This document shows positions 46,801-54,500 of a stretch of 64,000 nt of DNA, piece after piece; within the stretch, counting starts at the first letter, position 1; each line of letters starts with the position of its first letter. Location: positions 496,001 to 560,000 of the forward strand of contig CAJQUW010006967.1 in assembly GCA_907163375.1 (NCBI GenBank), written 5' to 3'. The DNA comes from Prostheceraeus crozeri. Lineage: Eukaryota; Platyhelminthes; Polycladida; Euryleptidae. The translations under genes were made by a program, and so were the position numbers. A model generated the notes under the pieces. It was not told the DNA's origin, made no database searches, and was given only the letters and a program-made list of their open reading frames with translations.

Positions 46801-47312
46801 AAAACTATAAACACACAGAAAGCAAACAATAAATCAGTAAACGACAAAAAATGCCTGACCTTCGGTTAACATGCAACAAAGTTATTTTATTGACACCTAA
46901 TTTTTTTTCGGGTACCCCTACCCCCATATTTTTTATTCCATATTTGCACGAAATACAAGAATGACCATTTCCATCACCAAATGTTCGGATCCCGCGGAGT
47001 CGTTCTCCTCCATGGTATCTTCATAACGATCACCTGAATCTGTTACTTCTTTGCATGAATTTACGATAAACCCTTAATGAATTCAAACTAAAAGATGCTT
47101 CGCTTCCTATTCCTCGGTTGGTAGGCTTCCTTGCCAAAGAAACAGGAGGAATTTTCATAGAAAACAAGAGATCTTTTTAGAAGAGTGTAGGTCTTAATTA
47201 TCAAAGACTGCATTCGTCAATTTATTTTATACTCACTTTGAATATAATCTTCAGTCTCATTGTCTAGATCTGGAAAGGATGCCTTCACCATCGACATACA
47301 TTTTTCGCTCAT
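25630..47312 (-). CDS. ABCF3: ATP-binding cassette sub-family F member 3, complete
   Basis: A soluble twin-cassette ABC ATPase of the F subfamily, with no membrane segments; family members act on ribosomes and in translation control. Eleven coding exons, all with GT-AG sites and consistent phase, join to 712 residues (human is 709). Coordinates: 47312-47237, 45280-45139, 44621-44486, 44216-44119, 42260-42129, 41048-40802, 37199-36906, 35140-34940, 34879-34628, 31952-31639, 25876-25630. Residues 1-180 are the poorly conserved N-terminal region. Cassette 1: Walker [10 protein letters not shown] (215-223), signature FSGGWR (332-337), Walker [10 protein letters not shown] (352-360), H-loop His386. 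Cassette 2: Walker [10 protein letters not shown] (528-536), signature LSGGQ (614-618), Walker B LILDEPTN (635-642), H-loop His668. The linker [20 protein letters not shown] is typical of ABCF3. No catalytic residue is missing. Confidence 0.97.
26820..26972 (+). mobile_element. tRNA-derived SINE, copy 2
   Basis: Head GGTCTCAGCGGTACAGTGG, B-box-like GGTCGAGGCCCC and body ending CAGCACCGTTCAAG, as in copy 1. It lies in ABCF3 intron 10. A further SINE 3' fragment in opposite orientation lies at 27108-27136. Confidence 0.65.
27355..28537 (-). mobile_element. hAT transposon with perfect TSD, internally deleted
   Basis: Bounded by 14-bp perfect terminal repeats, CAGGCTTGCCACTT at 27355 and its complement ending at 28537. 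The flanks are identical 8-bp target duplications, CTTCGCAC at 27347-27354 and 28538-28545. Both the length of the duplication and the CAGG start fit hAT. It carries one 205-codon minus-strand frame (27671-28288) and is only 1183 bp long, so most of the transposase gene has been lost. It sits in ABCF3 intron 10, on the host's sense strand. Confidence 0.88.
27671..28288 (-). CDS. hAT transposase, C-terminal part
   Basis: A 205-codon open frame within the hAT element. Residues 40-75 ([20 protein letters not shown], then [14 protein letters not shown]) correspond to the C-terminal dimerisation region of a hAT group usually seen as LSHGNASVERGFSxNK. The last 60 residues are a charged coiled coil ([18 protein letters not shown]). 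The RNase-H-like catalytic core and the zinc finger are missing, so it cannot act alone. The first Met is probably not a true start. A distant relative is at 62018-63055. Confidence 0.65.
   Translation of the reverse strand: MRCIEHEQNYHDELSFIRVQMKDTVSLEKLFAEGKLNDSPHISHVVEVLLLSLPHNMVVESGFSKMKTVESIYQSRMDAATYDARRIICSHFDRTNFETFQASQNLMKMIFQASAQYKLLQKKKSTIELPQPLSPSKERVTGVYKRRTTQTVDEELGNISEELASAEQVVEEIRAKKLRLQSERESKMSHLDSDSQKVIDSMFSK
28901..29480 (+). CDS. Harbinger Myb/SANT-like DNA-binding protein
   Basis: The first exon opens [20 protein letters not shown] with a Myb/SANT-like trihelix ([44 protein letters not shown]). This is the partner that takes Harbinger transposase into the nucleus and onto the element ends. 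After [11 protein letters not shown] a one-base shift moves the reading to [18 protein letters not shown], which then runs to a probable 3' acceptor near 29367 (TTTCATTTCAG) and a short acidic tail (MLDEDSDDD). The gene is damaged or mis-spliced as read; the DNA-binding domain itself is whole. Confidence 0.6.
29817..30790 (-). pseudogene. Harbinger DDE transposase
   Basis: A HARBI1-type nuclease. The first catalytic Asp is in [12 protein letters not shown] (about 30380) and the second in [11 protein letters not shown] (about 30235). The frame changes between about 30240 and 30190, and the downstream frame continues [17 protein letters not shown] to the third acid in [14 protein letters not shown] (about 30050). 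The N-terminal helix-turn-helix ([32 protein letters not shown]) is intact. A further frame change near 30720 separates the true start ([20 protein letters not shown]) from the rest. Two shifts make it inactive, but substitutions look few, so it is not ancient. Confidence 0.75.
31396..31550 (-). mobile_element. tRNA-derived SINE, copy 3
   Basis: Complement of the family body: from CTGACTCAATCAGAC and AGTCCGGATGCCC to the head TGTGCCACGGAGACCA. It ends about 90 bases from ABCF3 exon 10. Confidence 0.7.
31639..31952 (-). CDS. ABCF3: ABCF3 exon 10 (Walker A and signature of cassette 2)
   Basis: Codes [34 protein letters not shown] and [18 protein letters not shown], then a split codon at a GTGAGT donor (phase 2). 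Confidence 0.96.
32295..32430. mobile_element. 136-bp MITE
   Basis: Inverted ends CCAGTGTACGAG and CTCGTACACTGG, with similarity continuing to about 18 bp, and no coding capacity. The family is not recognised. It lies in ABCF3 intron 9. Confidence 0.65.
33475..34620. mobile_element. Penelope-like RT fragments in inverted pair
   Basis: Two near-identical pieces of one Penelope-like element face each other. The + piece (34144-34620) codes an RT segment with [20 protein letters not shown] and [13 protein letters not shown] (catalytic YVDD), then [14 protein letters not shown] and [14 protein letters not shown]. The - piece covers the same sequence from RFHQFLNRQ onward (34042-34095 and 33475-33772) and is split by a 269-bp MITE. 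Both are short fossils without the GIY-YIG end. They lie in ABCF3 intron 9 and reach the exon 9 donor. Confidence 0.8.
33773..34041. mobile_element. 269-bp MITE nested in a Penelope fragment
   Basis: Starts CAGGCATGAGA and ends TCTCATACCTG (imperfect inverted ends). It is flanked by a 6-bp duplication TAAATT (33767-33772 and 34042-34047). The empty site is preserved in the partner Penelope copy at about 34355, where the bases are contiguous. The interior has AACCCGGAA-type words near the right end. Confidence 0.8.
34628..34879 (-). CDS. ABCF3: ABCF3 exon 9
   Basis: Codes [20 protein letters not shown] through [20 protein letters not shown] to DSRICM, leading into cassette 2. The donor is GTAAAT. 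A Penelope fragment ends close to this donor. Confidence 0.95.
34940..35140 (-). CDS. ABCF3: ABCF3 exon 8 (H-loop of cassette 1, linker)
   Basis: Codes [20 protein letters not shown] to [13 protein letters not shown], phase 0. It is followed by a very short intron of 60 bases (34880-34939). Confidence 0.96.
35276..35732. mobile_element. 457-bp hAT-type MITE
   Basis: Ends TAGTGGTTCCTAAC and GTTGGGAACCACTG, the usual AGTGGTTCCCAAC form of Charlie-like hAT ends. Eight-base flanks ATTTAGAA and ATTCAGAC match at 6 of 8 positions. No coding capacity. It lies in ABCF3 intron 7. Confidence 0.7.
36906..37199 (-). CDS. ABCF3: ABCF3 exon 7 (signature and Walker B of cassette 1)
   Basis: A 98-codon exon, phase 0 at both ends, with the core [20 protein letters not shown] and [20 protein letters not shown]. 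Confidence 0.96.
37801..38928 (-). pseudogene. Tigger transposase, DDE part
   Basis: A 375-codon open frame. The catalytic region shows [20 protein letters not shown] (first Asp), [16 protein letters not shown] (second Asp) and [18 protein letters not shown] with a third Asp in MDQG, the layout of DDE_1 transposases. The C-terminus is acidic and then basic ([12 protein letters not shown]). This part is free of internal stops, but its N-terminal DNA-binding part lies beyond the inserted foldback element, so the gene as a whole is disrupted. Confidence 0.85.
38961..39704. mobile_element. 744-bp foldback element inside the Tigger gene
   Basis: Two 345-bp arms (38961-39305 and 39360-39704) are almost identical inverted copies around a 54-base centre. 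Ends are GTCCGAGAGCTAGCG and CGCTAGCTCCCGGAC with TA on both sides (38959-38960, 39705-39706), as in mariner-type insertions. No coding capacity. It is younger than the Tigger it interrupts. Confidence 0.85.
39770..40072 (-). pseudogene. Tigger transposase, N-terminal helix-turn-helix
   Basis: [20 protein letters not shown], then [20 protein letters not shown], is the psq/CENP-B-type helix-turn-helix that binds the element ends. The reading then shifts near [11 protein letters not shown]; another frame continues [20 protein letters not shown] toward 39720, just before the foldback element. Confidence 0.75.
40802..41048 (-). CDS. ABCF3: ABCF3 exon 6 (Walker A of cassette 1)
   Basis: Codes [20 protein letters not shown], then [16 protein letters not shown] and [13 protein letters not shown]. 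The acceptor is TATGTAG and the donor GTAAGA. Confidence 0.96.
41515..41995 (+). mobile_element. decayed Penelope-like 3' end
   Basis: A short frame with [15 protein letters not shown] (about 41526) resembles the YIG end of the GIY-YIG nuclease in Penelope elements. The following sequence ends with CTGACGA (41938) and CGAAAG (41961), as in the 3' region of such elements. Only the tail remains, in ABCF3 intron 5. Confidence 0.4.
42129..42260 (-). CDS. ABCF3: ABCF3 exon 5
   Basis: Codes [17 protein letters not shown] and on to [14 protein letters not shown], the first strand of cassette 1 (human VRIENFDVSFGDR). Its acceptor is only 36 bases from the edge of an antisense Penelope element. Confidence 0.93.
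42455..43513 (+). CDS. Penelope-like RT (3' half) with GIY-YIG endonuclease
   Basis: A 352-codon open frame (opened by GTG, so not a true start). RT palm: [20 protein letters not shown] and [16 protein letters not shown] with the catalytic YVDD at residues 62-65. The thumb and linker follow ([28 protein letters not shown]). The GIY-YIG nuclease is at about residues 266-320: [20 protein letters not shown] then RIKEHI, with the CxxC pair ahead of YIG that is usual for Penelope elements. Together the two domains prime and copy the element at chromosomal nicks or ends. The frame ends [12 protein letters not shown]. Confidence 0.85.
   Translation: MSKDTLKELLEIACTQVPFIFNDKNYVQVKGLSMGSSLAPTMAEFCLHMIEKDLELPIMYIRYVDDIFAIFENEQSAKTFFVSLNSRHGDIKFTMEYPNNNTLNFLDMTVYIEDGVLKSKWLLKETNKFVYTHQLAYSPDKYKINAIKALYTRSQKLTTDPDICLQNKKIVKAIFLKNGYSSSFIEYVFNKCDTYSPKPDDTKVSIYWKLPYLPESHKEISMKIHRINSFLKNSRLKIAYNTYKSQHLCRYKDPIPFNEHSSLIYRSSCEHCQECYIGETRRHLYTRIKEHINGRPASEISLHEHFPNEKSFSILLHTNYTRIGEALLLKSYKKQQKKLMNTQTESFQLLLF
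43600..43660 (+). ncRNA. candidate type I hammerhead ribozyme of the Penelope element
   Basis: CTGACGA (43614-43620), a helix II of about 7 bp with loop TTC (43622-43638, including the TACGT/ACGTA core), GAAAC (43639-43643) and a very short stem III closing at GTA (43646-43648), which would be the cleavage site. This order matches the hammerheads known in Penelope-like elements, which have minimal stem III and act as dimers. One extra T before helix II and a weak stem I lower confidence. Confidence 0.5.
44119..44216 (-). CDS. ABCF3: ABCF3 exon 4
   Basis: Codes a charged helix, [20 protein letters not shown], equivalent to human [20 protein letters not shown]. The donor is GTAAGT, phase 2. 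Confidence 0.93.
44486..44621 (-). CDS. ABCF3: ABCF3 exon 3
   Basis: Codes [20 protein letters not shown] and on to KRDNTS; the LLDAPVRL word matches human LLDAPIQL. Ends at GTGAGT in phase 0. Confidence 0.93.
45139..45280 (-). CDS. ABCF3: ABCF3 exon 2
   Basis: Starts after ATTTCAG and ends at GTAAGC. Codes [20 protein letters not shown] to MFSLLH, matching the human SADFESVDDLVEAVGELL region. Phase 1 in, phase 2 out. Confidence 0.93.
47237..47312 (-). CDS. ABCF3: ABCF3 exon 1
   Basis: Codes [18 protein letters not shown] and on to DYIQ plus one base; aligns to the human start MATCAEILRSEFPEIDG. A TATTGCAG acceptor lies 10 bases before the ATG, so an upstream 5' UTR exon is likely. Confidence 0.92.
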
Positions 47313-47594
47313 AACAAATCTTCTGCAATAGATGTAAAATGAAACGGTTACGAAAATGTATAAAACGATTTCAATTCAACTTAAGTCACAAGAATGTAGC
47401 AGAGTTCAGGTGTAACAGCGAAAGACTTCAGTCTCTACACAGGGTGGCGGCCAGATTTCAAGCTTCAAATTCTCGGGCTATTTCATCGAATTTCCACGCC
47501 ATTTTTCAAATAATGACCAGATATTTTATTCCAATTACACCGCTCAAAAATTATCCGGACACTGCTTTAAACTACTTTCAAAACACTAATGTAC
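47313..47594 (-). other. ABCF3 5' flank
   Basis: Holds a probable acceptor of a 5' UTR intron just before the start codon. No TATA box or first UTR exon could be placed. Confidence 0.4.
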
Positions 47595-47780
47595 GCGGTC
47601 TCCGTGGCATAGTGGTTAAATGCTTGACCTAGCGATCAATCGGTCTAGCTCCGAAAGTGTCACTGAAAAGTCGTCAGGAAGGGCATCCGGACTAAAAGAT
47701 CACAACGCTCCAGATCAAAGTCTGACTATGTCAGGACCGTCCAAGCCCCCAGTAAGGGAAAAAAAATAAAAAAAAACATT
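47595..47780 (+). mobile_element. tRNA-derived SINE, copy 4, with A-rich tail
   Basis: The best-preserved copy: head GGTCTCCGTGGCATAGTGG with A-box TGGCATAGTGG, body AGTCGTCAGGAAGGGCATCC, 3' end CAGGACCGTCCAAGCCCCC and an A-rich tail. Confidence 0.75.
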
Positions 47781-48069
47781 TTTTGCTTTAAATTGCCTTT
47801 ATCATGCCTTTCGGTTAGAATTTTGCCACCAAATTATGACGTGAACGATATTTGACTCTGTCGCAGCACTCAGTTTTCAAAATTTTTGATTTTTGTGAGC
47901 GGTGGTTCTTAAGATTATAAACATCTACTTTTCCTCAATGGCCTGCAGCCAGTGAGCTACTTCTGGAATCTAAATGATTTCGTATCGATGGAAAAGTTCG
48001 CTTCCTGAAAATGCTTCATTTTCATCATCTGATTCATAAAAATCTATGAAGTTGTACTTAGCCGATATT

Positions 48070-48520
48070 TCAGACCTCAATTTTCAAACATGTAAAGCTG
48101 AAGCAAATCGCATTTTGAAACGCCTTTTGAAACTTTCATGTCAGACTTTCATGGAGACCCTAACGTACTTGTGAAGCTTTACACCTCTTTAGTTCGCCCA
48201 CATCTAGAATATGCCGTCCCAGTTCGGAATCAATCCTTATACATAGACATTGCTCTGATCGAAAGTGTGCAACGGCGCCTGACTCGGAATATTCATGACT
48301 TAACTTCCATTCCATACGGAGAACGACTAAGAAATTTAAATCTGCCCTCCCTCCAATGTCGACATGTAATGGACCTCGCGGAAGTATTCAAAATCATGAA
48401 TCACCGTGCGCCCTGTGATTCGAATACTTTTTTCATCCGAAATGCGTCAACCACTCGTGGTTACTTTCTGAAACTCTACAGTCCTTTCGCTATTCAGGCT
48501 CTAAAAATGACTTGATCGAA
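48070..48520 (+). mobile_element. LINE RT C-terminal fragment
   Basis: Codes KAEANRILKRLLK and, one frame over, NVLVKLYTSLVRPHLEYAVP, LIESVQRRLTRNI and IPYGERLRNLNLPSLQCRH, the extension after the RT palm in CR1/Jockey-type LINEs. It is a 5'-truncated dead copy, distinct in sequence from the LINE at 18690. Confidence 0.75.
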
Positions 48521-49764
48521 AATTTTGATAAGGAGGAACTAAAATTGTTTTTAGGAGTTCTTATTCTGTTTGGATATTCAGCAGTGCCTGCAAAAAAAGA
48601 CTTCACTGGGAAGATGCTAGCAAAGATAATTGCTGTTTTGAGAAAAAATTAACGGCACTAATGGGTTAAATTTGAATGAAATTGTTGCTAAAATTTTTGA
48701 GAATCGTTGTTTCTGACTTCGTGGTTGAAACAGACAAAACTTTCGCTCCATATTATGATTTTTTTATTTTTTTTTGCTTGAGTGAAGATATCATTCCCGG
48801 GCAAATCTGAAAAATGATCAAAATTCCTGGGCCCCCGGGCTATTTCCGAAATTTCCGGGCGATTACCGGGCGCGGCCGCCACCGGACTACAGACCCACTA
48901 CAGAAGTCTACTGCAGTCTCACAACATTTGTTGATAATTAATTTTCTTCGGCATAGACAAACATACCCTATATATTTTTCAAGTAAAAATCAATTATTTT
49001 TTAGGCAATCCAGTAACTCGGGCTGAACAGCTAGACTGGCTGACGCAGCTGCTACTGTTAATAATTTCATGTTTAAAGTTTTCGGCCAGCACCACTATAA
49101 CATTCAAAAGTTCGAAATACAATGAAAGTACTGTACATTCAATATACGTCAGTAAAAGTGCATCACAATAAAACACATCACACAATACGAGTAGGCCTAT
49201 ATCTCAAAAATCACCAAAAAAAGGTTACTAATAGTTGCCATGTATATTTCGTGAAATGATTCTTCAAAGGGAGCTATTTTAATTTACTAAAAAAGTGAAA
49301 TCGCTGTGAACGTTTAACAATTGAAAGGTTGCGAGTAATTTTGCGAACTGCGATTCAATTGATAACTAATTGAAAACTCTTTAAATGGAAGAGCACTCAA
49401 CCTTCGGCAGGTGTGGAAAGGAAATATAATGGCGAATGAACATCATGCATGCTTCTTTATATTCTGTGCTGATATTTCCATATTCCGTTTTATACAGGGA
49501 TGAGAACGCGGTGTCACAAAAAATCCGGAGGATCGCTTCTATGGGGCCCATACGCTACTTTTTCTGGGGCCAACTTTCAGTTTTGATATGATTACAAGAA
49601 ATAAAAAAGTCAATTTTAAATAGTTACGAATCTTTATGCGCCTACATATTATGCATCCTATGCTGCGACTAAAAAGGCATTGATAATTAATTAATGCATC
49701 AAGAACACAGATAATAATTACCGGTAATTTGATCTCAACCATATTGACGAAAGGTACAGCAAAC

Positions 49765-50563
49765 AAAACCTCCAACCTTTTGGGAGTGCAACTAGTAGAA
49801 TTTTGATGTTCATAAAGCGCCGCATGCGAAACTTACAGACCTTTATGAGTGTAACTAGTAGAATTTTGATGTTTTGTAACCGCCGCATGCGAAACCTACA
49901 GACCTTTATGAGTGTAACTAGTAGAATTTTGATGTTTTGTAACCGCCGCATGCGAAACCTACAGACCTTTATGAGTGCAACTAGTAGAATTTTGATATTT
50001 GTACAGCGCCGCATGCGAAACCTACATACCTTTATGAGTGTAACTAGTAGAATTTTGATGTTTTGTAACCGCCGCATGCGAAACCTACAGACCTTTATGA
50101 GTGCAACTAGTAGAATTTTGATGTTTGTACAGCGCCGCATGCGAAACCTACATACCTATATGAGTGTAACTAGTAGAATTTTGATGTTCATAAAGCGCCG
50201 CATGTGAAACCTACAGACCTTTATGAGTGTAACTAGTAGAATTTCGATGTTTTGTAACCGCCGCAGGCGAAACCTACAGACCTTTATGAGTGCAACTAGT
50301 AGAATTTTGATGTTTGTACAGCGCTGCGGGCGAAACCTACATACCTTTATGAGTGTCACTAGTAGAATTTTGATGTTCAGAAGGCGCCACAGGCGAGGTC
50401 TCCAGCCTTTTGTGAGTGCAACGAGTAGAATTTCGATGTTTTTATGAACGGCGCAGTCGAAACGTCCACCTCTTTGGAGTGTAACCTGAAGAATCACTTT
50501 TTATAAAGCGCTGCATGCGAAACCTACAAACCTGTATGAGTGTAACTAGTCGAATTTTGATCC
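49765..50563. repeat. 63-bp tandem array, about 12.6 units
   Basis: The word ACTAGT or its variant recurs at 49791, 49854, 49917, 49980, 50043, 50106, 50169, 50232, 50295, 50358, 50421 and 50484, exactly 63 bp apart, then at 50545 (61 bp). Units fall into variants differing in the middle (TTTTGTAACCGCC, TTTGTACAGCGCC, CATAAAGCGCC) that alternate in part. Because 63 is divisible by 3 and the unit lacks stops, both strands show long repetitive frames (such as RRMRNLQTFMSVTSRILMF); I treat these as non-coding. Confidence 0.92.
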
Positions 50564-51004
50564 ACTACAATCCATTTCATTTGAATTGGAATGGTAGTTT
50601 CAGAATTAGAAAATTTTTGAATGTGCCAGTATGCAGAATTTCTACAAGCAAGCTCTAATCGGCATGTAATTTTAACTAACTCCAAGCCAGACATCATTGT
50701 CCTAGAATGTATACATAAATCGATCGTCATGAGCTTTTTCGAACACAATTTTTAATTTGTACGTAGTCCTGTTGTTTCGAAACTGCCGTTCCAATTAAAA
50801 AAAACTTGATTTAAGTGGAAATAGTAAATAGTAGAGTAATTTGCTATGAAATTTTATGGCGATCGGCTATACAAGAGAGAGCTACTTTCGGGGCTAAGAG
50901 AGAGCTAGTAGGGGAGGGAAACTACTAAAGAGCCAAAAACGCAACAAGGAAACATAAATCACGCAGCAGGTATACAACATAAATAAAGCATAGTGCAGTC
51001 AAAA

Positions 51005-51560
51005 ATCCCCAAAAAGGCCCATGCATCGTCAGAGGGACCCATGATGGTTAAACGGGCCCATTGATCGTAAAAAGAAGGGCCCATGAGTGGCTGGCTACAG
51101 GGGCCTATGGCTAATATCTATTGTAGTGACTTGTAATCAGTGGGGTCTTATGTAACACATCATGAAAATGCTTTGTCTTCAGAAGGGACCATGAGTTGCT
51201 TCATGAAGATGTCATTCCATCTTAGGGGCCCACATACCATGCTCTCTCCCTTTTTTATTGCATTTTCTGGCGGAGAGGGCCTACTGATCGTCAGAGGGGG
51301 CCTACATCTCGTCAGAGGGGAATAAGGAATAATATCAAATGTAGTGACTAGTGATCAGAGGGGTCTTCTTATGCTACGCATCATGAAGATGTTTTGCCTC
51401 AAGATGGGACCATGTGTTACTTCATGAAGATGTCACTCCATCTTAGGGGCCCCACATACCCTACACCCTACCCCTTACACCTCCTGTTTTTTATTGCATT
51501 TTCTGACGAATCTCAGATGAAAACCCGATGGTCGTCAAAAAATCCGGAATTCCAGAAGAT
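51005..51560. repeat. duplicated GGGCCC-rich block
   Basis: A segment from GTAGTGACTTGTAATCAG to TTTTTTATTGCATTTTCTG (51123-51270) recurs at 51341-51506, about 220-235 bp downstream. GGGCCCAT-type words with ATCGTCAGAGGG recur from 51015 to 51320. The right edge resembles a MITE end (GAAGATTTTCTTCCCTG at 51543-51559). Confidence 0.65.
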
Positions 51561-54500
51561 TTTCTTCCCTGTTTATACCACAATCGTAAATTCAGCAGAA
51601 TTTCCACTTCAACAAACTTATGAATTTCCTGAGCGGATTTTGAAATAATGGTTACGAAAATCGTGATATCGTCCCCATGTTTTGTTCCCACCAAAAGGTC
51701 TAAATGTCATGAATATCGTTTTAATATTTTTTCAGTTCATCTCTTTGCATTGACACATGAGAAAAACAAAGGTTTTCTCTCACGTCCAAAGCGGGATATC
51801 AAATTACTCTCAACTTCGGGACTTAAGCCTCAAGTCAAAGGGAGAGATATTAATGTATTATTAAGGGAAGCACGTAAGTGTCCCTCAGCAGAAGGTGGAA
51901 GGTTAAGTTGAAGACTGAGAAAAATATAGCGATGATGAAAATGAAAAAAGGCCTACAGAATATAGAAGAATAACTGAATAACCAATAAACTAAGGAGACT
52001 AGTAGCAGAAATACTGAAAAGATGAGGATGCAGAAAGTGCAATAAATAAGTAATAGCGTATATTTGAAAACTAGTAAGCGCTAGAATATAAACACTGAAA
52101 AAGACGATAAAACCAAAAAAAAACAAGACAACATAAGCATTGGCATGCATTCATATTTCAATTCTCATTCAAGGAAACCTAGGTTGCGAGAAATTTTCGG
52201 TATTGTAGATAATCCTTGATGCAGATTTGTAGATTGTAAATAATGTGATTAGATGTACATTATTTCTGCAACTGATGAAGACCAAAAGTCTATGCGCCAA
52301 TAATTATAATTCAAGCCTAACATAGTGTATCTTCCTGCAATATTATCAACTCCGGCTCGATGGCTATACCTCTTATTAACGGTTTTCCATTCCTCTTTTG
52401 TGCTTCTTTTTCTCCGATGCCTCTTTCTTTTCACCTCTCAATGTTCTCAAGCATGGAACTTTTCTGGTGAACTTCAGTCGGTCGGTCTATTTCCTCTCCG
52501 GACTTTTAAACAAACCTTGGAATTCTGCTAGACCAACGACTTTTTGCAGCGTGTGGCGGAGTTGATTTTTGGCAGCAAGGTCCAATTAGAAGAAGTTGAC
52601 AATCGCTAACTATGTTGACGTTCAACTAGTGTCGTTGACTGTGACACGGTTTCCTGCGATATCCTGTGGAAAATATGTTGCGCCAAGCGAAATTTTGATG
52701 AATAAAATTTGTCATTGTTGACTTTGCTTTAATTCTTTAGCATTCTAACATCAAACCAATTGTGAAAATAAATTGAATTATATACACAGAATAAAAAGAA
52801 TTTGAACATGTAGAATGATATATGATAAATGTTTTCATCATTTTTACAATTTTGACCATCTAAGATGTGTAATCAGACACTACTCTTTTCTATCGCTAGA
52901 TGTATACCTTCATGAGGGTCACCGGCACTTGTCAAATCATAGAATATTTCTATATTTCAGAATTGTTTCTCCACATGACAAAGATATATAAAGGTATATA
53001 ACCCAAATCTTTATACTTTTAATCGGTACAGCATGGAGCGATGCGTTCAAGCGGTTTCCATACGCGACATTTTAAGTAACCCATTGGTACCATTAAAATA
53101 ACAAACGTTAGTGCCATTTTAGTTCACATGGCGGTTTAGTGAAATGAGAAAACAATTTTCTCCTAAACGACTCAAGGCGACGGATAGGATGAACGATGCG
53201 CTGTCAATGGATTTGAAAATATGAAAAAATAATCTTTAATTTGATATTTCTACATATAATATTCTAAACCATTTCTTTCAGACTCAAATGATTCAGATCA
53301 TTGTGCACAAGTTTTCTCGATAGTGTTGGTCCTTCCTATCATTATTAAAGAAGATGGCAGGCGCACAAACACTAGTTCACCTGATGATTTCATCACCCTC
53401 TTTACAGCGTTCACTGAATGCAACGTTGTCTCTCAATTCACCGTCTGACCGAAATGATATAACAATATGTAAGTCACTAGCTGATGTCCACAAGACGGCT
53501 GACAGATGATTGTTTGAGAGACTGCGATGAGAGACTCTCCCTGTTGCAACGAAGACTGACCGAGCAAGTTGTCTGATTCTGCGTCGACTTGGAGGAAGCA
53601 TATTTGCATATTTCCAATGATTGGATGTGACACCACGAGAAATGCCCAAATGTTTATAGATATTCGAAAGTTTACAAGCGTATGGCACTTCATGATGAAA
53701 CCTAGATAAGTGTCTTATTTCTCTATCTAACAAAATCATGGCATATTTCTTATTAAGAGCATTAATTTTCCTCGCACTTTAAAATTCAGTCATATATTTT
53801 CTCATTTTGTAAATGCGCAATCATTATTGCATTCTAATAACACCTCAGACTTAGAACGACAAAGAAAAACTTGGGGAAATATGTGACTGCTTGCTTTGTC
53901 TTGATTCGCCTAACTTGGTAATGCATCCTCTACATGATCTAAAATAGTGATTTGTTATAAGTGAACAAATTTCTTGGGCATAAGCGAATGCGAAACACTC
54001 ATTTTGACGAGAAATCAATTTTAGTTTCTTGCATGCAGATATTTTACTTAATTATATTGCAATGGTATCACCAGCTGATAGGAAAATAAGCGGCTTAATA
54101 CAACAGAAATTTGAAAATATGCGATGCCATCATCAATTTAGAAAGCACATCAAACAAAATCTACGCTTTTTCTAGCAAAGATTTGATACATAGCAGACCT
54201 CACGATTAAAAAAAGATTAAAAAAGTGTACCACGCCGCATTATGGTGAAATTTTCTAAACATGGGAACCAACTCTCACAGCTGATCTGACAGCCGACTAA
54301 TTATATTACTGCATTTAAAGTTTATACATCAAATGCCGACTAAGGGAAAGTGAGTTCCACTGAGATCTGACTTCCATGGTGAGTTTCACTGTGAATGAGT
54401 AATAGGTAGAGGAAATGTACCCACCACAAGAATCAATTTCAACTTGAACATTTTTGGAAGCATAGTTGGAGGTATGGTTGTAGGCGTTTCAATTAATCTC

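Noticed and set aside
49718-50497. Repetitive frames on both strands, possibly a repeat protein
   Set aside because: The 63-bp unit is open in both directions because its length is a multiple of 3; no start context, splice sites or family resemblance was seen.
49765-50563. CRISPR array
   Set aside because: Units are contiguous tandem repeats without unique spacers, and the genome is animal.
53377-53739. 120-codon minus-strand frame
   Set aside because: No family, splice context or repeat identity recognised; length is within chance for this amount of sequence.
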